From positions 1 to 64,000 of the forward strand of contig CT978603.1 in the NCBI GenBank assembly GCA_000063525.1: a stretch of DNA of 64,000 nucleotides. The letters are read 5' to 3'. Shown in pieces: positions 10,330 to 18,960 of the stretch (positions are counted from its first letter, which is position 1; each line of letters opens with the position of its first letter). Below the pieces are notes generated by a model. The model saw only the letters and a list, made by a program, of their open reading frames with translations. It was not told where the DNA came from and did not search any database. Source of the DNA: Synechococcus sp. RCC307 (GTDB lineage Bacteria > Cyanobacteriota > Cyanobacteriia > PCC-6307 > Cyanobiaceae). The translations under genes were made by a program, and so were the position numbers.

Positions 10330-10980
10330 GTGTCGGAACTCACCACCTCCCGTCTCTCCGGCCTGTTGCGCTGGATCGGTGGGGTTCTGGTCATCCTGCT
10401 CGGCTTTGAGCTCCTGGCGGTGCTCATGGCCAACGCCTGGGGTGAGGAGGCGTTCCATCAGTTGTTGGTGGACACGCTGCTCGCCCATGCGCCGATGGCC
10501 CTGGTGGGCTTGTTGCTGATGTTGGTGGGCTCTCGGCTTGATTTCCCTGCCCAGGGCCGCAGCCCACTGCGGTGGACCGTTTTGGTGGTGGGGGCCTTGA
10601 TGTCCCTGGCGCTGTTCGTGGCGATCCCTGTTCAGGTGGGGGGCAACCAACTGATCCAGTTGGAGGCGAATCGTTCTGTTGATCAAAAGCGCTCGGAATT
10701 CGAGCAAGCGCAGCAGGAGAGCCAGGATCCCAAGCTGATGGAGATGCTGCAGGCCCAGCTCGAGCAGGCCGGGCAGGTCTCTGCTGAGGCCAAGCCGGAA
10801 GACAAAAAAGCGCAGGTGCAAGCGCTGATTGATCAGCGCCTCGATCAGCTCAAGCAGCAGCAGGTGCAAGCCGAGCGCACCCGCGACCTCACCTTGGGCC
10901 AGCGCCGCTGGGGCGGAACGGCCGTGGCTCTGTTGTTGGCCCTGGCCAGCTTGGCGGTGGCTTTGGCCGCTGTGCTCTGA
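10330..10980 (+). CDS. HpsJ-like membrane protein with coiled coil
   Basis: The 216-residue protein starts at GTG 10330 (VSELTTSRLSG). It has three hydrophobic segments in the first half (about 15-33, 45-62 and 75-97), a charged Glu/Gln-rich coiled-coil stretch (about 110-185) and a final membrane segment at the C-terminus. This layout resembles proteins annotated as HpsJ family in cyanobacteria, where HpsJ is linked to polysaccharide secretion and motility. The assignment rests on topology and memory of the family, not on a search. It is divergent from queG, with 31 bases between the start codons. Confidence 0.6.
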   Translation: MSELTTSRLSGLLRWIGGVLVILLGFELLAVLMANAWGEEAFHQLLVDTLLAHAPMALVGLLLMLVGSRLDFPAQGRSPLRWTVLVVGALMSLALFVAIPVQVGGNQLIQLEANRSVDQKRSEFEQAQQESQDPKLMEMLQAQLEQAGQVSAEAKPEDKKAQVQALIDQRLDQLKQQQVQAERTRDLTLGQRRWGGTAVALLLALASLAVALAAVL

Positions 10981-11033
10981 AGCGACTGTCCCGTCGCTAA
11001 GTTGCATAAGCGACATCCTTCGACCGGCCAGCC

Positions 11034-11777
11034 TTGGTTCAGTCCCGTTCTCGATCTGAACCGCCGGTCAACGTGCGGTTGCAGCAGGATCTGAAAAACG
11101 ATCTGATCGCCGGCTTGCTGGTGGTCATTCCGTTGGCCACCACCATCTGGTTGGCCACCTTGGTCACCCGTTTCGTGGTCAGTTTTCTGACCTCGGTTCC
11201 AAAGCAGTTCAACCCGTTCAACACCCTCAACCCGTTGTTGCAGGAGTTGATCAACCTGTCGGTGGGGCTGCTGGTCCCCCTGCTGGGAATCCTGTTGATC
11301 GGCTTGATGGCCCGCAACATCGTTGGCCGTTGGTTGTTGGACTTCGGTGAGGGCACCCTCGCCCGAATCCCTTTGGCTGGATCGGTTTACAAGACCCTCA
11401 AGCAGATTCTGGAAACTGTGCTGCGCGACAACAGCACACGGTTTCGGCGCGTTGTCTTGATCGAGTATCCCCGCGACGGGATTTATGCCCTTGGCTTTGT
11501 CACCGGCATGCTCAGCGCCGGCATGCAGGCTGGGTTCCCCCAACCGATGATCAGCGTCTTTATCCCCACAGCTCCGAACCCCACCACCGGTTGGTACAGC
11601 ATCGTTCCAGAGGCTTCCGTGAAGGACCTGGACATGAGCGTGGAAGAGGCCTTCCGCACAATTATTTCCGCTGGCATCGTCAACCCCGACGAGCAGCCCA
11701 GCCCCAGCAATCGCAGCTTCTCGAGCCTGCTCGCTCAACTGCGGCCCACACCTCTTTCGGCTCCTCCCAAAGCCTGA
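11034..11777 (+). CDS. DUF502 family membrane protein
   Basis: The 247-residue protein has an N-terminal LQQDLKNDLIAGLLVVIPLA followed by two membrane spans (about 25-50 and 75-100), then a soluble domain with RIPLAGSVYKTLKQ and SVFIPTAPNPTTGWY, typical of DUF502 proteins. Function is unknown; a homologue in plants (COV) affects vascular patterning. The start used is TTG 11034; GTG 11073 is an in-frame alternative. It is followed 3 bases later by nusB, and the DUF502-nusB-ftsY order is conserved in picocyanobacteria. Confidence 0.85.
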   Translation: MVQSRSRSEPPVNVRLQQDLKNDLIAGLLVVIPLATTIWLATLVTRFVVSFLTSVPKQFNPFNTLNPLLQELINLSVGLLVPLLGILLIGLMARNIVGRWLLDFGEGTLARIPLAGSVYKTLKQILETVLRDNSTRFRRVVLIEYPRDGIYALGFVTGMLSAGMQAGFPQPMISVFIPTAPNPTTGWYSIVPEASVKDLDMSVEEAFRTIISAGIVNPDEQPSPSNRSFSSLLAQLRPTPLSAPPKA

Positions 11778-11780
11778 CCC

Positions 11781-12392
11781 ATGCAGAACCGCACGATTGC
11801 CCGGGAGCTTGCCCTCTTGATCCTGGGGCAGCTTCAGGACCGCCATGCTCCCGAGGCCACGACAACTGAACAGCTCTTGGCCCAGGCCATGGCGTCATTG
11901 AACAGCCATCTGCGCGAGAGCTTGGATCAAGCGGCTGAAGAGCTGCAGCAAGCCCAACAAGCGCTGCTGGACAGTGAATTAGCCGAAGGCCAATTGCCCC
12001 AAGTCAGGGAGCATTTGCGCCAGGGGCTGGAGCGCTCAGAACAGGTCCTCAACCGCCTCTCTTCAAGCCTGGAATACCCGCGCCTGTTGCAGCTGGCTGA
12101 TCAGCAGGATTTGCGGCATTGGGCGTTGTTGCGGGCCAAGGCTGTGGCTGAGGCTCAACCGCAGCTGGATCAAGGCATCGATGCGGTGATGGAAGGTTGG
12201 CGCTTGACCCGGTTGCCGAGGATTGATCAAGACATCCTGCGCTTGGCTGTGGTGGAAATTGATGAGTTCCAAACCCCAGCGGCTGTGGCCTGCAATGAAG
12301 CTGTGGAACTCGCCCATCGCTATAGCGATGAAGCCGGTCGTCGCATGATCAATGGGGTCTTGCGGCGCTACACCACGGCCGCGGCCCGCTAG
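11781..12392 (+). CDS. nusB: Transcription antitermination factor NusB
   Basis: NusB binds NusE (S10) and boxA RNA to support antitermination on rRNA operons. The family core is clear at the C-terminus (LPRIDQDILRLAVVEI, then AVACNEAVELAHRYSDE and INGVLRRY). At 203 residues it is longer than the usual 130-150; the extra part is a Gln/Glu/Leu-rich helical insertion at about 40-110, as seen in other cyanobacterial NusB proteins. It lies between the DUF502 gene and ftsY with 3-base gaps on both sides, so the three are probably one operon. Confidence 0.92.
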   Translation: MQNRTIARELALLILGQLQDRHAPEATTTEQLLAQAMASLNSHLRESLDQAAEELQQAQQALLDSELAEGQLPQVREHLRQGLERSEQVLNRLSSSLEYPRLLQLADQQDLRHWALLRAKAVAEAQPQLDQGIDAVMEGWRLTRLPRIDQDILRLAVVEIDEFQTPAAVACNEAVELAHRYSDEAGRRMINGVLRRYTTAAAR

Positions 12393-12395
12393 CCC

Positions 12396-13868
12396 ATGGC
12401 TGAGTTCGATTGGTTTCAGCGGCAGGACGCCTCCGAGTCCTCCGATGCGCAGCAGCCCGACGATGCCCTCGATTGGGCCAAGCAGGCCTATGCCCGCCTG
12501 AAGGCCCAGCAGGAAGCTGAGAAAACAGCTGCCGCTGCTCATCCAGCTGAACCAGCACCGGAACCCGTTCCGGTGTCTGAGCCAGAAGCAGCGCCTGAGC
12601 AGCCGGCAGCCGCAGCAGAGGTTCTCGACTCTTCAGTGGCGGCTGAACCGGAACCCGAACCCGTCTCAGCGGTTCCAGAGCCTGCGCCGCAACCTGAGCC
12701 CGAGCCTGCTGTTCCATCAGCCCCGTCTTGGTTGGAGGCCGCGGCGGCACGCCGCCAAGAACGTCTTGAGCAGTTGGTGGAGGAAGAACCATCAGCGGAA
12801 CCCGAGCCTGAGCTGGTCCAGGTCAGTGAGCCTGAGGCCGAACCCAAGTTGGGCCAGCTTGATGAGGATTTCCTGTGGTCTGCGGAGGTGCTGGCCGCTC
12901 AGGGACGCCAGGCTGATCAGATTTCGCTGGAAGAGATCGATTGGCTGGGCCGCCTGCGGCGCGGCATGGAGAAGACCCGCCAGAACTTTGTCACCACCCT
13001 GCTGGAAAACCTTGGTGATGACCCGCTCTCGGAGGCCTCTCTCGATGACATCGAAACCCTGCTGCTGCAGGCCGATGTGGGAGTGGAAGCCACCGACCAG
13101 GTGCTCGATCTGTTGCGCCGCCGCATGAATGAAGCGGTGGTGGATGGCAGTGAAGCCATCAACTTGCTCAAGGATCAACTGCGCAATCTGCTGGATGCGC
13201 CGATCAAATCCATGGGCGCCAACCCTTTACTGGCACCCCAGAAGGGCCGTTTGAACATTTGGTTGATGGTTGGCGTCAATGGCGTCGGCAAGACCACCAC
13301 GTTGGGCAAGCTCGCCAACTTGGCTGTTCGCAGTGGTTACAGCTGTTTGGTGGCTGCTGGCGACACCTTCCGTGCTGCAGCTGTTCAGCAGTTGCAGGTG
13401 TGGGCCGATCGCAGTGGCGTGCCGTTGGTGGCCAACCCTTCGGCGAATGCTGATCCCGCTGCTGTGGTGTTTGACGCCATCGGCGCGGCCCAGTCCAAAG
13501 ACATTGAACTGCTGTTGGTGGACACCGCGGGTCGCTTGCAGACCAAAAACAACTTGATGGAAGAGCTGGCCAAGGTGCGGCGGATTGTCGACCGTTTGGC
13601 TCCCGATGCCGCTGTCGAATCGCTGTTGGTGCTGGATGCCAGCCAGGGTCAGAACGGTCTGCGTCAGGCAATGGCTTTCGCCAAGGCCGCTGGCCTCACC
13701 GGTGTTGTGCTCACCAAGCTCGATGGCACCGCCCGCGGTGGTGTGGCGTTTGCTGTGGCCTCCGAGAGCAACCTGCCGATCCGCTTCATCGGAGCGGGCG
13801 AAGGACTGCGCGATCTGCGGCCCTTTAACAGCTTTGAATTTGTGGAGGCCCTGCTGGCACGGGCTTAA
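12396..13868 (+). CDS. ftsY: Signal recognition particle receptor FtsY
   Basis: FtsY is the SRP receptor GTPase that delivers ribosome-nascent chains to the membrane. The G1 loop GVNGVGKTTTLGK lies near residue 293, DTAGR near 376 and TKLDGTARGG near 441. The NG domain takes up roughly the last 300 residues. The first 180 are an acidic A domain with many Glu-Pro and Ala-Pro steps (PEPVPVSEPEAAPEQ and similar), presumably disordered and used for membrane or translocon contact. Three bases separate it from nusB. Confidence 0.96.
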   Translation: MAEFDWFQRQDASESSDAQQPDDALDWAKQAYARLKAQQEAEKTAAAAHPAEPAPEPVPVSEPEAAPEQPAAAAEVLDSSVAAEPEPEPVSAVPEPAPQPEPEPAVPSAPSWLEAAAARRQERLEQLVEEEPSAEPEPELVQVSEPEAEPKLGQLDEDFLWSAEVLAAQGRQADQISLEEIDWLGRLRRGMEKTRQNFVTTLLENLGDDPLSEASLDDIETLLLQADVGVEATDQVLDLLRRRMNEAVVDGSEAINLLKDQLRNLLDAPIKSMGANPLLAPQKGRLNIWLMVGVNGVGKTTTLGKLANLAVRSGYSCLVAAGDTFRAAAVQQLQVWADRSGVPLVANPSANADPAAVVFDAIGAAQSKDIELLLVDTAGRLQTKNNLMEELAKVRRIVDRLAPDAAVESLLVLDASQGQNGLRQAMAFAKAAGLTGVVLTKLDGTARGGVAFAVASESNLPIRFIGAGEGLRDLRPFNSFEFVEALLARA

Positions 13869-13910
13869 TTGCTAGGCCCTCGCTAGCTTGAGCTCCCCTG
13901 CGGCAGCCCC

Positions 13911-15284
13911 ATGGGCGGTACGCCGCCTGCCCATCGCTCTCCTGCGGCGATCACGCCGGCAGCTTCGCTGCGCCAGCTGATCGACAGCCTCAACCGTGAA
14001 CAGCGGCGCAATCAGGAGCTGTTGGCTTCGTTGGGGTTTGCCCTGCGCAGCTTCACCAACCTCAGCCGTTTTCTCGAGTTGGTGCCGTTGCTAACGGCGC
14101 GCTTGGTGGAAGCCGAAGGTGCTGTGTTGCTCACCTTTCGCAGTGATGGTGGTCTTTGGCGCGAGCAGCTGCATTGCTCATCCCAGTCCCGGTGCGGCGA
14201 GTTGTTGCGGCAGTTGGCGGGGTTGCAAGACAGCGACCTCGATCGCGATGCCGGCGATGAAGCCATGGCCACCCGCCTGGATCAGTTGGTGCGCCGACAG
14301 CTGGGGGATGTGCAGTTGTTTGGCACCTCCGTGGTGGCCAAGAACCGGCAACGCGGGCGGTTGTATGTCTTCAGCGGCGATCCCCAGTTCTCCTGGAGTG
14401 AAGTGCGCCGCCGTCACGTGCAGCTGGTGGCTGATCAAACCGCTGTCGCGATCGAGAACGAATTGCTGCTCGAGGAGATGCGGCGCCATGAGCGCCTCGA
14501 TCAGCAGCTGAGCATCGGCGGTGAGATTCAGTCCCAGCTGCTCCCCAGCCGCTGCCCGGTGATTGAAGGGGTCGAGTTGGCTGCCCGCTGCCGGCCGGCG
14601 TTTCAAGTCGGTGGCGACTACTTCGATTTCATCCCGACCCGTCCTCAGCTGCTGGGCAAGCGCCGTGAGCAAGGTCGCTGGGCCTTGGTGATGGGTGATG
14701 TGATGGGCAAGGGCATCCCAGCAGGTCTGTTGATGACCCTGCTGCGGGGCATGTTGCGCGCTGAGGTGCTCACCGGCCTGCCGCCCGATCGAATCCTGCA
14801 TGACCTCAATGAACTGGCTCAGGAGGATTTGGCGCAGTCCAACCGCTTTGTGACCCTCTTTTATTCCGAGTTGGATCCAGTCACGCGGGTGCTGCGTTTC
14901 AGCAATGCCGCCCACAACCCGCCGCTGATTTGGCGCCGCCAGCGCCACAGCGTTGAGCGCTTGGATGCTCCTGGATTGCTGATTGGCCTGCAGCCAGATG
15001 CCGACTACGGCTGCGAACAGGTGCAGCTGGAGCCTGGTGATGTGCTGCTCTATTACACCGATGGCGTCACTGAAGCCAGCGGCGTTGGTGGAGAGCGCTT
15101 TGATGAGGAACGGTTGATGCGGGCCTTGCTTGCCATCTGCAAAACCGTTCCTGATGCCCAGGGAATCCTCGATCAGTTGTTTGCGCGATTGGATCGCTTC
15201 GTCGGGCCCGGCCGGCAGCTGGAGGACGATGCCTCGATGGTGGTCTTGAAAGTCCGTGATGAGGTGGTTTTACCCACCCTTTAA
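13911..15284 (+). CDS. PP2C-type serine phosphatase with GAF-like sensor (RsbU/SpoIIE family)
   Basis: The 457-residue protein has a GAF-like N-terminal half (about 45-185) and a SpoIIE/PP2C phosphatase domain from about 205. Metal-binding and core motifs are visible: VGGDYFDF, GDVMGKGIPAGLL, SNAAHNPPLIWR and DVLLYYTDGVTEA. Family members dephosphorylate anti-sigma-factor antagonists in partner-switching pathways. No anti-sigma kinase or STAS protein lies next to it here, so the target is unknown. It starts 42 bases after ftsY and ends 9 bases before argH. Confidence 0.88.
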   Translation: MGGTPPAHRSPAAITPAASLRQLIDSLNREQRRNQELLASLGFALRSFTNLSRFLELVPLLTARLVEAEGAVLLTFRSDGGLWREQLHCSSQSRCGELLRQLAGLQDSDLDRDAGDEAMATRLDQLVRRQLGDVQLFGTSVVAKNRQRGRLYVFSGDPQFSWSEVRRRHVQLVADQTAVAIENELLLEEMRRHERLDQQLSIGGEIQSQLLPSRCPVIEGVELAARCRPAFQVGGDYFDFIPTRPQLLGKRREQGRWALVMGDVMGKGIPAGLLMTLLRGMLRAEVLTGLPPDRILHDLNELAQEDLAQSNRFVTLFYSELDPVTRVLRFSNAAHNPPLIWRRQRHSVERLDAPGLLIGLQPDADYGCEQVQLEPGDVLLYYTDGVTEASGVGGERFDEERLMRALLAICKTVPDAQGILDQLFARLDRFVGPGRQLEDDASMVVLKVRDEVVLPTL

Positions 15285-15293
15285 GGTGTGCCG

Positions 15294-16700
15294 ATGACCG
15301 TGAGCGACGGGGTTACAGGCGGTTCTGGCTCGGGCTGGAGCGATCGCTTTGAGGAGGGTTTGCACCCCAGCATCGAGCGGTTCAACGCTTCGATTGGCTT
15401 TGACATCACCCTGCTGCAGCAGGACCTCGATGGCTCGGTGGCCCACGCCCGCATGCTGGGCCGTTGCGACTTGATCAGCGCCCAGGAGAGTGAGCAGCTG
15501 ATCGAAGGCCTTGAAACCATTCGGCAAGAAGCTGCTGCGGGTGATTTCAACCCAGGCCTGGAAGCCGAGGACGTTCATTTCGCCGTTGAGCGCCGCCTGA
15601 TCGAATTGCTGGGGCCGCTCGGCAAAAAGCTGCACACCGGCCGCAGCCGCAATGACCAAGTTGGAACGGATCTGCGGCTCTGGTTGCGCCAGCAAATCGA
15701 TGCCATCGACGGCGCTCTGTTGCGGTTTCAACGCGCGCTCTTTCGCCATGCCGAGGAGCACCTTCACACCCTGATTCCCGGTTACACCCATTTGCAGCGG
15801 GCCCAGCCGTTGTCCCTGGCCCACCATCTGCTGGCCTATGTCGAGATGGCTGGGCGTGATCGTCAACGCCTGCAGGATGTGCGCCGGCGGGTCAATTGTT
15901 GTCCTTTGGGAGCGGCGGCTTTGGCTGGTACGCCCCTACCGATCAACCGCCAACAGACGGCGGACGACTTGGGCTTTGAAGGCCTCTACGCCAACAGCTT
16001 GGATGCCGTCAGTGACCGCGACTTCGCCGTCGAGTTCAGTGCGGCGGCTTCGTTGGTGATGGTGCACCTCAGTCGCCTCAGTGAAGAGGTGATTTTTTGG
16101 GCTAGTGAGGAGTTCGCTTTTGTTCGGCTCACCGATCGCTGCGCCACGGGCAGCAGCTTGATGCCGCAGAAAAAGAATCCGGATGTGCCTGAGTTGGTGC
16201 GTGGTAAAACCGGCCGCGTCTTTGGACATCTGCAGGGGCTGCTGACGATGATCAAGGGCTTGCCGCTGGCTTACAACAAGGATTTTCAAGAAGACAAAGA
16301 AGCCCTGTTCGATGTCGTGCGCACCAGCTTGGATTGCTTGGAGGCCATGGCGATCTTGCTGGAAGAGGGCATTCGTTTCCGCCCTGAACGGCTTGAGCAG
16401 GCTGTGGCCAGCGACTTCTCCAATGCCACCGATGTGGCCGATTACCTGGTGGCCCGTGAGGTGCCGTTTCGGGAGGCCTATCAACTGGTGGGTCGCTTGG
16501 TGAAGTTGTGCTTGGAGGAGGGAATCCTGCTCAGGGACTTACCGCTCAACCGCTGGCAGCAACTGCATCCAGGTTTTGAGCAAGACATTTATGACGCCAT
16601 TGCTCCCCGGCAGGTGGTGGCTGCTCGGCTCAGTGAAGGCGGTACTGGATTTGCCCAGGTGGAGAAGCAGCTCCAACGCTGGCGCCCTGTTTTGGCTTGA
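15294..16700 (+). CDS. argH: Argininosuccinate lyase
   Basis: ArgH splits argininosuccinate into arginine and fumarate, the last step of arginine synthesis. The superfamily signature [15 protein letters not shown] sits near residues 286-300, and [13 protein letters not shown] and THLQRAQP are the other conserved blocks. The length of 468 residues is normal. ATG 15294 is chosen because AAGGTG (15283-15288) gives it a 5-base spacer; GTG 15288 is the alternative. It is probably transcribed with the phosphatase gene just upstream. Confidence 0.97.
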   Translation: MTVSDGVTGGSGSGWSDRFEEGLHPSIERFNASIGFDITLLQQDLDGSVAHARMLGRCDLISAQESEQLIEGLETIRQEAAAGDFNPGLEAEDVHFAVERRLIELLGPLGKKLHTGRSRNDQVGTDLRLWLRQQIDAIDGALLRFQRALFRHAEEHLHTLIPGYTHLQRAQPLSLAHHLLAYVEMAGRDRQRLQDVRRRVNCCPLGAAALAGTPLPINRQQTADDLGFEGLYANSLDAVSDRDFAVEFSAAASLVMVHLSRLSEEVIFWASEEFAFVRLTDRCATGSSLMPQKKNPDVPELVRGKTGRVFGHLQGLLTMIKGLPLAYNKDFQEDKEALFDVVRTSLDCLEAMAILLEEGIRFRPERLEQAVASDFSNATDVADYLVAREVPFREAYQLVGRLVKLCLEEGILLRDLPLNRWQQLHPGFEQDIYDAIAPRQVVAARLSEGGTGFAQVEKQLQRWRPVLA

Positions 16701-16812
16701 TGTCGTCTCGATGACATCGGTCGTTAGGGGGTTGCGGGTCTAGATTTCCAATGTTTCCCCTTTGCGGGAATACCCCCCCCTGTTTCAGCGGTCCAATCGG
16801 TCCCTACGGCCA

Positions 16813-17427
16813 GTGAGCATTTTTGTCGGCAACCTCCCCTTCCGTGCGGAACAGGAGGACATCATTGAGTTGTTCGCCTCATTCGGTGAGGTGGCGAACT
16901 GTTCGCTTCCTTTGGAGCGTGACACCGGCCGTAAGCGTGGTTTCGCTTTCGTCGAGATGGCTGATGAGGCCACCGAAGAGCGTGCCATTGAAGGACTGCA
17001 GGGCACTGAGCTGATGGGCCGGCCCCTGCGCATCAACAAAGCAGAACCCCGCGGATCCCGTGGCGGCGGCGGCGGCGGCGGCTACGGCGGCGGCGGTGGT
17101 GGTCGCGGCGGTTATGGCGGCGGCGGTGGTGGTCGCGGCGGTTATGGCGGCGGTGGCGGCGGCTACGGCGGCGGTGGTGGCGGCTACGGCGGCGGTGGTG
17201 GCGGCTACGGCGGCGGTGGTGGCGGCTACGGCGGCGGTGGTGGCGGCGGTGAGCGCGCTTCCGGTGCCCGTGGTTGGGAAGATCGCAGCTATGGCGGCGG
17301 TGGTGGCGGCGGTGAGCCCAGCCGCGACAGCTTTGATGAGGGCCGCAGCCGTCGTCGCCGTGGTGGCGGTGGCGGTGGTGAATCCTCCGGGGGCGACTGG
17401 GGCGATTACGGCGGCGCTGAGGGCTGA
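16813..17427 (+). CDS. Glycine-rich RNA-binding protein (RRM, Rbp family)
   Basis: The 204-residue protein has one RRM domain at residues 1-80 with RNP2 (IFVGNL, 3-8) and RNP1 (KRGFAFVE, 41-48). Cyanobacterial Rbp proteins of this type are often cold-induced and bind mRNA, some for thylakoid-protein messages. The rest is a very long Gly-Tyr-Arg tail built from short DNA repeats, ending in Arg/Gly and acidic patches. GTG 16813 is preferred because it starts the domain as in homologues; an upstream TTG at 16762 would add 17 unrelated residues. The tail is longer than in most Rbp proteins and could drive condensate formation (inference). Confidence 0.9.
   Translation: MSIFVGNLPFRAEQEDIIELFASFGEVANCSLPLERDTGRKRGFAFVEMADEATEERAIEGLQGTELMGRPLRINKAEPRGSRGGGGGGGYGGGGGGRGGYGGGGGGRGGYGGGGGGYGGGGGGYGGGGGGYGGGGGGYGGGGGGGERASGARGWEDRSYGGGGGGGEPSRDSFDEGRSRRRRGGGGGGESSGGDWGDYGGAEG
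17083..17247 (+). repeat. In-frame tandem repeats in the Gly-rich tail
   Basis: Tyrosine codons fall at 17083, 17113 and 17143 (two 30-base units, Tyr-Gly6-Arg-Gly2), then at 17143, 17164, 17185, 17206 and 17227 (21-base units of Tyr followed by six Gly). The 21-base units are nearly identical in DNA, so copy number is likely to vary between strains by slippage. Confidence 0.9.
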
Positions 17428-17430
17428 GCC

Positions 17431-18438
17431 TTAGAGCCCGCGTTCTTGCAGTTGCCGCATCGCTCGTTCCAGCACATCGGGGCGAGCTGAGCGATCACTG
17501 GCTTCAACACTGAGTTGACGGCGCCAATAGCGAGCGCCGCTGACGCCTTCGACCAGGTGCACCAGATGGCGAGCGATGGGCCAGAGCCGGCCGCCGCTGC
17601 TGCACCAGTGTTCGGCATGGGGAAGAACCCCTTGCAACACCTCTGATGCCTTGATGGGTGTGGCGTTGCTGTCGCCAAAGATCTCCTGATCCACCCGATT
17701 CCATTGCAGAGGGTGGGCGTAGGCGGCCCGGCCCACCATCACTCCATCAACGGCATGGAGTTGCTCTTGGCATGCGCTCAGGCTTTCGAGGCCGCCATTG
17801 AGTTCAACAATCAACGCGGGTCGATCGCGCTTGAGGGCATGCACCAGGTCGTAGCGCAACGGCGGCACGGTGCGGTTCTGCTTGGGATCGAGTCCCTCAA
17901 GCCAGGCTTTACGGGCGTGCACGGCAAACCGCTGGCAACCGGCCGCGGCCACCGTGTCGACGAAGTCCAGCAATTCGTCGTAGCTATCGCGCTCATCAAT
18001 GCCGATGCGGTGTTTCACCGTCACCGGTAGCCGGCAGGCTGCGCCCATGGCTTCAACGCAGCGGGCCACCTGCTGCGGCTCAGCCATCAGGCAGGCGCCG
18101 AATCGCCCCTTTTTCACCTTGGGGCTGGGGCAGCCCACATTCAGATTGATTTCGTCGTAGCCCCAGCGTTCAGCCAGTTCAGCGGCTTCCGCCAGTAGCG
18201 CCGGATCATCACCACCGAGCTGCAAGGCAATGGGCTTTTCCAGCGGATCAAAGCCCAGCAGGGTGTCCTGGCGGCCGTGATGCAGGGCCTGAGCCACCAC
18301 CATTTCGGTGTAGAGCAGCGCATGGCGGCTCACCTGCCGCATCACCACCCGGAAGTGGCGATCGGTGTAATCCATCATCGGCGCCACGCTGAAGCGATAG
18401 GCCGGATGCGGTTGGGGGCTGGCGCTGGTGCTGCTCAC
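17431..18438 (-). CDS. dusA: tRNA-dihydrouridine synthase (DusA-like)
   Basis: This FMN enzyme reduces uridine to dihydrouridine in the D-loop of tRNAs. The 335-residue protein shows APMMDYTDRHFR at the FMN site, catalytic Cys103 in NVGCPSPKVKKGRFGACLM, and the phosphate-binding region VMVGRAAYAHP. The closest match I recognise is the DusA subgroup, which modifies U20/U20a. It converges with the RNA-binding gene (3 bases between stops) and is divergent from msrB. Confidence 0.92.
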   Translation of the reverse strand: MSSTSASPQPHPAYRFSVAPMMDYTDRHFRVVMRQVSRHALLYTEMVVAQALHHGRQDTLLGFDPLEKPIALQLGGDDPALLAEAAELAERWGYDEINLNVGCPSPKVKKGRFGACLMAEPQQVARCVEAMGAACRLPVTVKHRIGIDERDSYDELLDFVDTVAAAGCQRFAVHARKAWLEGLDPKQNRTVPPLRYDLVHALKRDRPALIVELNGGLESLSACQEQLHAVDGVMVGRAAYAHPLQWNRVDQEIFGDSNATPIKASEVLQGVLPHAEHWCSSGGRLWPIARHLVHLVEGVSGARYWRRQLSVEASDRSARPDVLERAMRQLQERGL

Positions 18439-18471
18439 TCCCCCATGCTGCAGTCAGACCTCCCCCGCCCC

Positions 18472-18960
18472 ATGGCTCAGTGGCCCCGCCGATCGCTGTT
18501 GCAGGCAGCTGCTGCTGTCTTCGGATCTTTGTTTCGCCCTAAAGCGGCCCTGGCAGCCAGCGCTGCTGATCCAGCCTGGCAATTGAGCGATCAGCAATGG
18601 CGTGAGCGGTTGAGCCCAGAGGCCTTTCGGGTCCTGCGTCAGGAGGGCACCGAGCCGCCTTTCAGTAGCCCGTTGAATAACGAAAAGCGCCCAGGCACCT
18701 TCGTTTGTGCTGGTTGTCAGCAGCCCCTGTTTGCCAGCAGCACCAAGTTCGATAGCGGCACCGGTTGGCCCAGTTTTTGGCAGCCCCTGCCTGATGCGAT
18801 CGACACCCAGGTCGACTTCCGCCTGATCATTCCCCGCACCGAATACCACTGCCGCCGCTGCGGTGGTCACCAGGGCCACGTCTTCAATGACGGACCGCGC
18901 CCCACCGGGCAGCGCTACTGCAACAACGGGGTGGCCTTGGCGTTTGTGCCGGATGCCTGA
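18472..18960 (+). CDS. msrB: Exported methionine-R-sulfoxide reductase MsrB
   Basis: MsrB repairs the R-epimer of methionine sulfoxide. The zinc cysteines are in CAGCQ and CRRCGGHQGHVF, and the catalytic cysteine is in RYCNNGVALAF. A twin-arginine-like leader (WPRRSLLQAAAAVFGSLF) precedes the enzyme, so it probably works outside the cytoplasm or in the thylakoid lumen. ATG 18472 puts the RR motif close to the N-terminus; ATG 18445 would add nine residues. The last 8 bases overlap the next gene. Confidence 0.9.
   Translation: MAQWPRRSLLQAAAAVFGSLFRPKAALAASAADPAWQLSDQQWRERLSPEAFRVLRQEGTEPPFSSPLNNEKRPGTFVCAGCQQPLFASSTKFDSGTGWPSFWQPLPDAIDTQVDFRLIIPRTEYHCRRCGGHQGHVFNDGPRPTGQRYCNNGVALAFVPDA

Noticed and set aside
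10845-11846. 333-codon minus ORF across the DUF502 gene and nusB start
   Set aside because: Antisense to two well-supported genes; composition is that of a shadow frame.
14178-14948. 256-codon ORF antisense to the PP2C phosphatase
   Set aside because: Shadow frame with no domain.
16699-16718. GATGTC/GACATC hairpin at the argH stop
   Set aside because: A 6-base stem with an 8-base loop and no T-tract; too weak to call a terminator.
17083-17247. Regular repeats that could suggest a CRISPR array
   Set aside because: The repeats are contiguous codons for glycine and tyrosine without spacers, inside a clear gene.
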